NCBI GenBank assembly: GCA_944351345.1
Contig: CALVPO010000087.1
Location: forward strand, 1-5,903
DNA length: 5,903 bases
Source of the DNA: an uncultured Bacilli bacterium
GTDB taxonomy: Bacteria; Bacillota_I; Bacilli_A; RF39; UBA660
Reading direction: 5' to 3'
Part shown: positions 1-5,903 of the stretch, piece by piece
How the letters are laid out: each line of letters opens with the position of its first letter
How positions within the stretch are numbered: position 1 is the stretch's first letter
Position numbers and translations under genes: made by a program
Notes under the pieces: generated by a model
Database searches by the model: none
Told to the model about the DNA's origin: nothing
What the model saw: only the letters and a program-made list of their open reading frames with translations

Positions 1-1868
1 TATGGAGTGATAAAAGTAATATTGGATGGGATGAAATTACACAAGAAAAATATTACAATATTATGCATGAAGCAGGCTTACTTATTGGAGAAGCACAAAG
101 AAAATCTAAAGATGCTAGACAAAAAACATCAGGACTAGTGGAAATTGGAGTTATAGATAAAGATAGAAAAATAACTAATATTGGAAATAAAATTATTAGT
201 ATAATAAATAGTGAAGACTTTGATGATGACAATATATTTAACATACATAAAGATAGTTTTATTTATTTAAAACAATTACTTAAAATGCAAAAAGTTGGTA
301 CAAATATGGAAGTGAAACCTTTTATAGTTTTAATATATTTGCTAACCAATTTAAAATATTTAACAAGGGAAGAATTTACATATTTATTACCTCTATGTAT
401 AAAAAATGCTGATGCAAAGAGTATGGCGTATATAATAGAAAAATTAAGAAATAACGAAACAACAATTGAAGATATTATTTATTCAAAGATGAGTGCAATG
501 GATAATTATATTGAAGCACTAGAATATATGAATACTAATCCTATGGATACATTAGAAAAATTTGCAAAAGTAGATATGAATAGAAAAAGTAAAGAGTATT
601 CAAAGCCAATATATCAATTTTATATAAATTTATGGAATATTATACAGGGTGAACTGGACGAAGAAAAAACAGATAAACTTATGGAATTTATAAGATCTAA
701 AGCATGTAAAAGATACTGGAAAGAATATCTTGGATATAAAGTAGGAAATGAACATACAGAAGAATGGAAAGAATACTTAAAAAATACTAAATTATTTAAA
801 TCAAAAGATATTACAGAATATAATACAGAGTTTTTTAGAGTTATGCATACTGCTAAATGGATGGCAAATTTAGAGGATTATGCAGATTTAAATAGAAGAT
901 ATATATCTTTAACTGATATAGTTTTATTTAATGATAATAAAATTGAATTAGATATATTACCTAAATATTACTTTTTAAATATATCTGAAGAATTATTAAA
1001 TACTAGATTTTTAAAATCAAAAGAATATGATGACTTTATAGAAAATGATATTGAATTCTCTGAAATATATAATTGTTTGAATATAGATATAAATGAAATA
1101 ATAACACAAATAAAAGTTGATTATCCAGATAGTAAAATCTCAATAAGTAATGTCAAAGAATTTATAAAAGATGAAAGATTCAAAAGATTTGAACTATTGA
1201 TGGAAAGCAAGTTTAAAAAAGAAAACTTAATTATGTTGTTTAGAAATATTGAAAGAGATAATCGAAAAGAAATTGAAGAATATCTAGATTGTGAAGCAAC
1301 TATACCAACAATATTAGAATATGTACTAGCAATAGCTTGGTATAGAATTTCTAACAAGCAAGGAAATATATTAGATTTTATGAAATTAAGTTTAGATGCT
1401 AACTTACTTCCCAAAAATCATGCTGGAGGTGGAACTGCAGACATAGTTTATCATTATAATAAAAGTGAAAATTATAACGAACATGACTTATTACTTGAAG
1501 CAACATTAACTGATTCCACATCACAAAGAAAAGCAGAAATGGAACCAGTATCTAGACATTTGATAAGAAATAAACAAGAATTTGATAACGATACATCTTA
1601 TGCAGTATTTGTTGCTAATATTTTAAATTCAGAAGTTTTAAGTGATTTTAGAAGTAGAAAAAATTACTGGTATAAAGGAAAAAACGATGAAGATAAACAG
1701 GGTTTAAAAATTATACCATTATCTATAAATGATGTAGTAGAAATATTAGAGAAAAATTTGAATTATGTGCAATTATATAATATGTTTGAAAATGCTTATA
1801 ATGATACAAAAATTAATGATTTAAGATGGTATGATACATTAATAAAAGAAGGAATAAAAAATATATAA
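1..1868 (+). CDS. AlwI-family type II(S) restriction endonuclease, 5'-partial
   Basis: The reading frame is open from base 3 with no upstream stop, so the true start lies outside the window. The first internal Met is at 63, and residues below are numbered from it. From there 601 residues remain, plus 20 visible before it, close to the roughly 600 residues of Nt.BstNBI/Nt.BspD6I, so only a short N-terminus is missing. The early segment R19-x2-TS...G..D..R..T..G resembles the family's N-terminal DNA-recognition region. The catalytic region is clear: E419 in ILEYVLAIAW, D460 in AGGGTAD, E479 in LLLEATL, E492 in AEMEPVSRH and H499. The E-13-E-7-H spacing equals that of the Nt.BspD6I active site as I recall it (E469, E482, H489). 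Family members cut or nick a few bases outside a short asymmetric site. The methylase downstream is the obvious partner. The core is intact with no frameshift; whether it cuts both strands or nicks one cannot be told. Confidence 0.88.
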   Translation, partial: WSDKSNIGWDEITQEKYYNIMHEAGLLIGEAQRKSKDARQKTSGLVEIGVIDKDRKITNIGNKIISIINSEDFDDDNIFNIHKDSFIYLKQLLKMQKVGTNMEVKPFIVLIYLLTNLKYLTREEFTYLLPLCIKNADAKSMAYIIEKLRNNETTIEDIIYSKMSAMDNYIEALEYMNTNPMDTLEKFAKVDMNRKSKEYSKPIYQFYINLWNIIQGELDEEKTDKLMEFIRSKACKRYWKEYLGYKVGNEHTEEWKEYLKNTKLFKSKDITEYNTEFFRVMHTAKWMANLEDYADLNRRYISLTDIVLFNDNKIELDILPKYYFLNISEELLNTRFLKSKEYDDFIENDIEFSEIYNCLNIDINEIITQIKVDYPDSKISISNVKEFIKDERFKRFELLMESKFKKENLIMLFRNIERDNRKEIEEYLDCEATIPTILEYVLAIAWYRISNKQGNILDFMKLSLDANLLPKNHAGGGTADIVYHYNKSENYNEHDLLLEATLTDSTSQRKAEMEPVSRHLIRNKQEFDNDTSYAVFVANILNSEVLSDFRSRKNYWYKGKNDEDKQGLKIIPLSINDVVEILEKNLNYVQLYNMFENAYNDTKINDLRWYDTLIKEGIKNI

Positions 1869-1875
1869 AAATTGG

Positions 1876-1907
1876 AAAGAAAGGATTGACTAATTCTTTC
1901 TTTTTTT
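1876..1907 (+). terminator. Intrinsic terminator after the restriction endonuclease gene
   Basis: The arms 1876-1887 (AAAGAAAGGATT) and 1892-1903 (AATTCTTTCTTT) pair over 12 positions with one G-U wobble, around the 4-base loop GACT. A run of seven T covers 1901-1907. It begins 7 bases after the endonuclease stop codon, as expected for a Rho-independent terminator. It implies the endonuclease and methylase genes are not mainly on one transcript. The hairpin is A/U-rich, so some read-through is plausible. Confidence 0.8.
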
Positions 1908-1914
1908 ATATAAT
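1886..1914 (+). promoter_or_regulatory. Sigma-70/SigA-type promoter for the methyltransferase gene, nested in the terminator
   Basis: The -35 box TTGACT (1886-1891) matches five of six consensus bases. After a spacer of exactly 17 bases comes a perfect -10 box TATAAT (1909-1914). Transcription should start near 1920-1922, giving a leader of about 32 bases before the start codon at 1953. The -35 box comprises the loop and the top two bases of the left stem of the upstream terminator, and the spacer includes the right stem arm and T run. This promoter would express the methylase independently of the endonuclease. Prediction from consensus only. Confidence 0.78.
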
Positions 1915-1920
1915 TTTTGC

Positions 1921-1937
1921 AGATGCATTAGATGCAT
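1921..1937 (+). repeat. Tandem AGATGCAT direct repeat at the predicted transcription start
   Basis: AGATGCAT occurs at 1921-1928 and again at 1930-1937, separated by one T (period 9). Each copy contains the palindrome ATGCAT, so in RNA the two copies could also pair with each other as a 6-bp stem (1923-1928 with 1932-1937) around the loop TAG. The repeat sits directly downstream of the predicted -10 box, where a repressor would block initiation. It could be an operator, possibly for methylase autoregulation, or a 5'-end hairpin. No regulator gene is visible in the window. Confidence 0.5.
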
Positions 1938-1939
1938 AG

Positions 1940-1945
1940 AAAGGA
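1940..1945 (+). promoter_or_regulatory. Ribosome binding site that sets the methyltransferase start
   Basis: AAAGGA lies 7 bases before the ATG at 1953, ideal Shine-Dalgarno spacing. An in-frame ATG at 1932 would add seven residues, but it lies upstream of this site, inside the AGATGCAT repeat, with no purine-rich sequence in front of it. The 1953 start is therefore preferred. Confidence 0.8.
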
Positions 1946-1952
1946 AATACTT

Positions 1953-3926
1953 ATGAAAAAATTAACTATTAATAATAGAAGATATTTAGGAAGTAAATAT
2001 AAGCTATTAGATTTTATAGATGAAACAATAAAAAATAATTGTGGGGAATACAATTCAGTCTTTGATGTATTTGGAGGGACTGGTGTTGTATCTAATTATT
2101 TTTCAGAAAAAGGTAAAAAGATATATATAAATGATATTTTAAAATCTAATTATTGCATTTATAGGGCATTTTTAGGGAATGAAAAATTTAGTGAAAATAA
2201 AATAAAAAAAATAATAGATGAGTATAATAGAATTTCAGATTTGGAAGAAAACTATTTTTCAAAAAATTATAAAAATACTTATTTTAGTGAAAATGATTGC
2301 AAAAAAATAGGATATATCAGAGAAAATATTAATAAAAAGTTTGAGAATAAAGAAATCAATGAAAGAGAAAAGTATATTTTAATAGCGAGTTTACTATATT
2401 CTATGGATAAAATAGCTAATACAGTAGGACATTATGATGCATATAGAAAAAAACAAAAATTAGAAGATTGTTTTGAGATGTATAATCTAGATATTAATAA
2501 AAATCAAACTATAAAAAATGAAATATATAATATGGATTCAAATGAATTAGCTAAAAAAATAAAAGCAGATATCGTATATATTGATCCACCATATAATTCT
2601 AGACAATATGGAGACGCATATCATTTACTAGAAAATGTAGCTGAATGGAAAAAACCAAAAGTATATGGTGTTGCTAAAAAAATGGATAGAAGCAAAATAA
2701 AGAGTAACTATTGTACAAATAAAGCTTCAAATGCTTTTAAAGATTTAATAAAGAATTGTAACTGCAAATATATAATTGTTTCTTATAATAATATGGGACA
2801 AAAAGGAAATGCAAGATCACAAGCAAAAATATCTGATACAGAAATATTAGAGATATTAAATCAAAAGGGAAAAGTAAAAGTTTTTGAGCAAGATTTTAAT
2901 TTCTTTACAACAGGTAAGACACACATTGACAATCATAAAGAAAGATTATTTCTATGTGAGGTATGTGAACAAGAAAATGAAGAACCTTCTTATAATGCAA
3001 ATATAATTAGTGAATTTGCTAAATCACCTCTAAATTATGTAGGTGGTAAATATAAGTTATTAAATCAATTAACAAAAAAATTTCCTTCAGAAGTAAATAC
3101 ATTTGTAGATTATTTTTGTGGTGGGGGAAATGTTGGAGTTAATATAAATGCAAAAAAAGTTATTGCAGTTGATAAAGAAAAATATCTAATAAATGTACTT
3201 AACCTATTTAAAAATTATTCATATACAGAGATTATAGATAAATTAGATAATATAATTGAAAAATATAAACTAAGTAATACTTATATTAATGGATATGATT
3301 ATTATAAATGTGATAGTTCTTCAGGATTAGGAAGTTATAACAAACAAAGATATCTGAAGTTGAGAAATGATTATAATAAAATGAAAGAAGAAAGTGATGA
3401 AAAAACATTTAAATTTTTAGTGCTAATAATATATGGATTTAATCATCAAATAAGATTTAATAGTTCTGGAGAATTTAACATGCCAGTAGGCAAAAGAGAC
3501 TTTAATGGATCAATACGAAAAAATTTATTAGCATTTTGTGAAAAATTAAAAAGTAAAAATATAGAATTTATTAGTGAAGATTTTAAGAAGTTTAAAATAG
3601 ATAATTTGACATCAGAAGATTTTTGTTATTTTGACCCTCCATATTTTTTAGGTGATGCAAGTTATAATGAAAATAATAATTGGACTGAAAAAGATGAGAA
3701 AGACTTATTGAACTATATAAATAAGTTAAATGAAAAAAATATAAAATTTGCATTATCTAATGTAACACAGCATAGAGGAGAAAAAAATAATATTTTAATA
3801 GACTGGGCTATAGAAAACAAATACAATATAAATTATTTAGATTACAATTATAACAATTCAAATTATCACTCAAAAAGCAAATTGAATGTAACAGAAGAAG
3901 TTTTGATAACAAATTATAGTATATAG
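1953..3926 (+). CDS. Fused double DNA adenine-N6 methyltransferase (M.FokI-like, two Dam-superfamily domains)
   Basis: The predicted 657-residue protein carries two complete alpha-type adenine methyltransferase domains. Domain 1 (about 8-338) has motif X RYLGSK (10-15), the SAM-binding FGGTG (40-44), a GHYDAYRK segment (159-166) and catalytic DPPY (211-214) followed by NSRQYGDAYHLLE, typical of the COG3392 branch. Domain 2 (about 357-657) has YVGGK (362-366), FCGGG (388-392), a Dam-like DNA-contact segment RFNSSGEFNMPVGKR (501-515) and DPPY (561-564), the COG0338/Dam branch. A short acidic linker (about 339-357) joins them. M.FokI (about 647 residues) has this plan, each half methylating adenine on one strand of an asymmetric site. 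That fits an AlwI-type endonuclease partner, whose site needs two different methylation activities. Both catalytic motifs are intact. The gene has its own promoter and probably shares its transcript with the next gene. Exact target unknown. Confidence 0.92.
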   Translation: MKKLTINNRRYLGSKYKLLDFIDETIKNNCGEYNSVFDVFGGTGVVSNYFSEKGKKIYINDILKSNYCIYRAFLGNEKFSENKIKKIIDEYNRISDLEENYFSKNYKNTYFSENDCKKIGYIRENINKKFENKEINEREKYILIASLLYSMDKIANTVGHYDAYRKKQKLEDCFEMYNLDINKNQTIKNEIYNMDSNELAKKIKADIVYIDPPYNSRQYGDAYHLLENVAEWKKPKVYGVAKKMDRSKIKSNYCTNKASNAFKDLIKNCNCKYIIVSYNNMGQKGNARSQAKISDTEILEILNQKGKVKVFEQDFNFFTTGKTHIDNHKERLFLCEVCEQENEEPSYNANIISEFAKSPLNYVGGKYKLLNQLTKKFPSEVNTFVDYFCGGGNVGVNINAKKVIAVDKEKYLINVLNLFKNYSYTEIIDKLDNIIEKYKLSNTYINGYDYYKCDSSSGLGSYNKQRYLKLRNDYNKMKEESDEKTFKFLVLIIYGFNHQIRFNSSGEFNMPVGKRDFNGSIRKNLLAFCEKLKSKNIEFISEDFKKFKIDNLTSEDFCYFDPPYFLGDASYNENNNWTEKDEKDLLNYINKLNEKNIKFALSNVTQHRGEKNNILIDWAIENKYNINYLDYNYNNSNYHSKSKLNVTEEVLITNYSI

Positions 3927-3943
3927 GTTATTGGAGGGAGAAT

Positions 3944-5074
3944 ATGTTTTTAGTTAATAAAGAAGATAAAACAACACAAGAAATAAAAGATATATCATTT
4001 AAGAGTTGTGGATTAAAAGAAAGAGATGATTTACAAGAGTGGATTTCAAACAATCCAATGATATTAGGAGAAGAATTACTTATTATACAAAAAGAATTTG
4101 ATGGTTTTAGTGATACTAATGAAAGGTTAGACCTTTTAGCTTTAGATAAAAGTGGCAATTTAGTAATAATTGAAAATAAACTTGATGATAGTGGAAAAAA
4201 TGTAGTTTGGCAAGCAATGAAATATGCTGGATATTGTTCATCATTAAAGAATGACGATATAAAAGAAATATATCAACAATATATAAATAAAAGAGGACTA
4301 AAGGTCAATGCAGAAGAATCAATAACAGAATTTTTAGAAAAAGCAGATTTTTCCGAAGTTCAATTAAATCAAGATTTAAGCCAAAGAATTATTTTAGTTG
4401 CAAGGGAATTTAGAAAAGAAGTTACTAATACGGTTATTTGGGCAAGAAAATTTGGAATAAAAATTCAATGTATAAAGGTTATTCCGTATAAAATTGGAGA
4501 ACAATTAGTTGTTGATACCGATCAAATAATTCCCGTAAAAGATATAGCAGATATAATGATTGGATATGATGAAAAAGCCAAAGAAGAAGTAGAAAATAAA
4601 GATAAATTAGCTAATTGTCAAATTACTAGAAATGAATTTTGGCATTTATTCTTACCAAAATTTAATGAAAAATCAAGTTTGTTTGCTGGAAGAAATATTG
4701 AATTAAATCAATATGATCATTGGTTTAGTACAGGATCAGGAATAAGTGGTGTACACTTTAGTTTTCTAATAACAAAAGATTATGCTGGTGTAGAACTAGG
4801 AATAAGTGGAGGAACACAAGAAGAAAATAAGAAAATTTATGATTATTTTTATAAGAACAAAGATGAAATAGAAACAGCGTTTGGAAAAGAAATGGAATGG
4901 GAAAGATTAGATGACAAAAAAATGTCAAGAATATCATCAAAACTTCATGGTGTAAGTATTTATAATAAGGAAGATTGGAATGAAATGATGGAATTCTTAA
5001 CAGAAACAATGATAAAATTTGAAAAAGCCTTAAGAAAATATATAAATAATTATTCTAGAAATATAAAAAAATAA
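3944..5074 (+). CDS. Probable PD-(D/E)XK nuclease with C-terminal DUF4268 domain
   Basis: The predicted protein has 376 residues. GGAGGG (3933-3938) lies 5 bases before the ATG, and the gap to the methylase stop is only 17 bases, so the two genes are probably cotranscribed. Residues about 25-100 resemble a NucS/DUF91-like nuclease fold: ERLDLLALD with D63, VIIENK with E77 and K79, then Q90-x3-Y94 in WQAMKYA. This is the D...ExK...QxxxY pattern of PD-(D/E)XK enzymes, with Asn between E and K. Residues about 230-365 match my recollection of DUF4268: FWHLFLPKF (232-240), W260, SGISG (265-269), IETAFG (309-314) and W319. The middle (105-225) has no motif I recognise. No signal peptide or membrane segment is visible, so it should be cytoplasmic. 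The DNA substrate is unknown; it may be an accessory nuclease of the restriction-modification locus or an independent defence gene. The nuclease call rests on motif pattern; the domain name is from memory. Confidence 0.8.
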   Translation: MFLVNKEDKTTQEIKDISFKSCGLKERDDLQEWISNNPMILGEELLIIQKEFDGFSDTNERLDLLALDKSGNLVIIENKLDDSGKNVVWQAMKYAGYCSSLKNDDIKEIYQQYINKRGLKVNAEESITEFLEKADFSEVQLNQDLSQRIILVAREFRKEVTNTVIWARKFGIKIQCIKVIPYKIGEQLVVDTDQIIPVKDIADIMIGYDEKAKEEVENKDKLANCQITRNEFWHLFLPKFNEKSSLFAGRNIELNQYDHWFSTGSGISGVHFSFLITKDYAGVELGISGGTQEENKKIYDYFYKNKDEIETAFGKEMEWERLDDKKMSRISSKLHGVSIYNKEDWNEMMEFLTETMIKFEKALRKYINNYSRNIKK

Positions 5075-5082
5075 AACTAAAG

Positions 5083-5130
5083 AAAGCAAAATAATTATGT
5101 GATTTTAAATTGCAATTATTTTGTTTTTTT
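5083..5130 (+). terminator. Intrinsic terminator after the DUF4268 gene
   Basis: CAAAATAATT (5087-5096) pairs perfectly with AATTATTTTG (5114-5123). The stem can extend outward through a G-U pair and three A-U pairs (5083-5086 with 5124-5127). The loop is 17 bases and a run of seven T covers 5124-5130. It begins 8 bases after the stop codon and should end the methylase-nuclease transcript. The stem is almost all A-U, so its strength is uncertain. Confidence 0.7.
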
Positions 5131-5147
5131 GATAATAAAAGACAAAT

Positions 5148-5176
5148 TTCAACAAATTTTTTAAATAAAATATGAT
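5148..5176 (+). promoter_or_regulatory. Candidate promoter for the ATPase gene
   Basis: TATGAT (5171-5176) matches five of six -10 consensus bases and lies 24 bases before the start codon at 5201. The -35 candidate TTCAAC (5148-5153), at 17-base spacing, matches only three of six bases. Its position between a terminator and a gene with a strong ribosome binding site supports a promoter here, but in sequence this A/T-rich -10-like hexamers are common. Confidence 0.45.
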
Positions 5177-5185
5177 AGTATTTTA
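5166..5185. repeat. Inverted repeat over the ATPase -10 box
   Basis: TAAAATA (5166-5172) and TATTTTA (5179-5185) form a perfect 7-bp inverted repeat with a 6-base spacer. It covers the candidate -10 box and the predicted start of transcription, an operator-like position. Because it is all A/T in an A/T-rich region, chance is a serious alternative. Confidence 0.3.
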
Positions 5186-5200
5186 ACGAGGTGAAATTAT

Positions 5201-5903
5201 ATGGATATAGTATTCAAAAAATTAAAGGTGGATAACAGATTTGCTAACTCATTTGAAAATTGGACAAAGAATAATGTAATTAGTTTTTCTAATGATGGAT
5301 TTATAGATATATATGCTCCGAATGGAGTAGGAAAGTCTAGTTTAGCAAGAGCACTTAATAATGAGAATAAATCAGAATATGAATATGAATATAATGGAAA
5401 ACAGTATACCGAAAAGAGCAAAGAATCTCCTGTATTAGTTATTGATGATTTCTTTTTTAGAAATATTGCTACTAGGGATAATGAAAAGTTATCTGATTAT
5501 ATTTTAGGATCTCAAATTGAAAAAGAATTAAAGCTTAAAGAAAAAATTGAGACAAGTACAAAAAAAGTTAAGGATGATATTATTTCGTATCTAAAAAAAG
5601 AGTATAATATCAAATCAAAAGATAGTTGTTTATGTGGATATATAAAAAATGATTCGTTAAAAAAATTTATAAATGCACTTTCTAATGCTCAAGATAAAGG
5701 TAAAAATTATTCGGCTGATAATTTAACAAAATTGACATCAGAATTTGTTTTGAATGAAAATAAGAAAATAGATAGCAATAAGTTTAATTATATAAAGGAT
5801 AATATTGGAGGAAAAGAATCAATAATAAAAAGTATTATTGATTTTGATACAAATAATATAAAACTAATACATGGATTTAGTAAACTAGATATTAATAATG
5901 ATG
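5201..5903 (+). CDS. ABC/SMC-like P-loop ATPase, possibly AAA_13 (PrrC/RloC-like) group, 3'-partial
   Basis: The frame opens at ATG 5201, 6 bases after GAGGTGA (5188-5194), with an in-frame stop at 5192-5194. It stays open to the window end, giving 234 residues of a longer protein. Residues 37-48 (IYAPNGVGKSSL) are a Walker A loop of the ABC/SMC/RecF kind, with Ala39 where the first Gly is usual; N41, G44, K45 and S46 are kept. Residues 78-104 (VLVIDDFFFRNI, then YILG) resemble the V-x-D-x-F...N...LG stretch that follows Walker A in AAA_13 proteins such as the anticodon nucleases PrrC and RloC. A charged helical, probably coiled-coil stretch follows (about 104-135), then a CLCG pair (C143, C145). 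The signature motif, Walker B and any effector domain lie beyond the window, so function is open: a tRNA-cutting toxin, another defence ATPase, or a DNA-repair ATPase. PrrC- and RloC-type genes are known to sit beside restriction-modification genes. Confidence 0.75.
   Translation, partial: MDIVFKKLKVDNRFANSFENWTKNNVISFSNDGFIDIYAPNGVGKSSLARALNNENKSEYEYEYNGKQYTEKSKESPVLVIDDFFFRNIATRDNEKLSDYILGSQIEKELKLKEKIETSTKKVKDDIISYLKKEYNIKSKDSCLCGYIKNDSLKKFINALSNAQDKGKNYSADNLTKLTSEFVLNENKKIDSNKFNYIKDNIGGKESIIKSIIDFDTNNIKLIHGFSKLDINND

Noticed and set aside
1121..1414. A minus-strand open frame of about 97 codons inside the endonuclease gene
   Set aside because: It is antisense to a well-supported conserved protein, low-complexity (Leu/Ser/Ile-rich, as expected from the reverse of A-rich codons), and matches no family. 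The other minus-strand frames at 53-244, 3928-4158, 4758-5009 and 5197-5421 were rejected for the same reason.
1932..1952. Upstream in-frame ATG extending the methylase by seven residues (MHRKEIL)
   Set aside because: It lies within the AGATGCAT repeat, has no ribosome binding site, and precedes the good AAAGGA site that serves the ATG at 1953. The added residues are not part of the methylase fold.
1869..1952. Possible small RNA or riboswitch in the endonuclease-methylase gap
   Set aside because: The 84 bases are accounted for by the terminator, promoter, repeat and ribosome binding site. No larger folded aptamer fits into the roughly 32-base leader.
4738..4809. 12-base direct repeat AGGAATAAGTGG at 4738-4749 and 4798-4809, exactly 60 bases apart
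   Set aside because: Both copies encode GISG in the same frame of the DUF4268 domain. The flanks differ, there is no longer duplication, and the best reading is chance or codon-level similarity of two short Gly-rich turns.
2583..5511. Using GGATC/GATCC sites (2583, 3507, 4733, 5507) and the apparent absence of GAGTC/GACTC to infer the recognition sequence
   Set aside because: With so little G+C and under 6 kb, only a few sites of either kind are expected, so presence or absence says nothing reliable about specificity; protected host sites are not necessarily depleted either.
1..5903. CRISPR array, tRNA/rRNA genes, insertion sequences
   Set aside because: I saw no regularly spaced repeats, no tRNA-like GTTCGA-type arms, no rRNA-like G+C-richer blocks and no transposase motifs or terminal inverted repeats on either strand.

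Overview
The window is very A+T-rich (about a quarter G+C in the lines I counted by eye). Every gene is on the + strand. Codon use is A/T-ending (AGA, ATA, TTA), Shine-Dalgarno sites are strong (GGAGGG, GAGGTGA) and intrinsic terminators end in long T runs. This suits a low-GC Bacillota (Clostridium-like) or Fusobacteriota genome. Trp is written TGG and there are no in-frame TGA codons, which argues against a mycoplasma code. No genus can be assigned from sequence alone.

The layout is an anti-phage or restriction-modification neighbourhood. Positions 1-1868 hold the 5'-truncated gene of an AlwI/BspD6I/PleI-type restriction endonuclease (type IIS or nicking family). Positions 1869-1952 are a compact control region: an intrinsic terminator whose loop carries the -35 box of a near-consensus promoter, then a tandem AGATGCAT repeat at the predicted transcription start, then the ribosome binding site. 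Positions 1953-3926 encode a double adenine-N6 methyltransferase, two Dam-superfamily domains in one chain as in M.FokI. Such an enzyme would protect both strands of an asymmetric site. Seventeen bases later, 3944-5074 encodes a probable PD-(D/E)XK nuclease with a C-terminal DUF4268-type domain, apparently in the same transcript and closed by a second terminator. Positions 5201-5903 start a separate, 3'-truncated gene for an ABC/SMC-like P-loop ATPase, possibly of the AAA_13 (PrrC/RloC-like) group.

The first two genes form a recognisable restriction-modification pair: the endonuclease cuts near a short asymmetric site and the bifunctional methylase protects host DNA. Less usual are the gene order (R before M, separate transcription units), the nested terminator/promoter between them, the accessory nuclease tied to the methylase transcript, and the adjacent ATPase with an atypical P-loop. 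The recognition sequence cannot be read from the sequence; family members cut sites such as GGATC or GAGTC.
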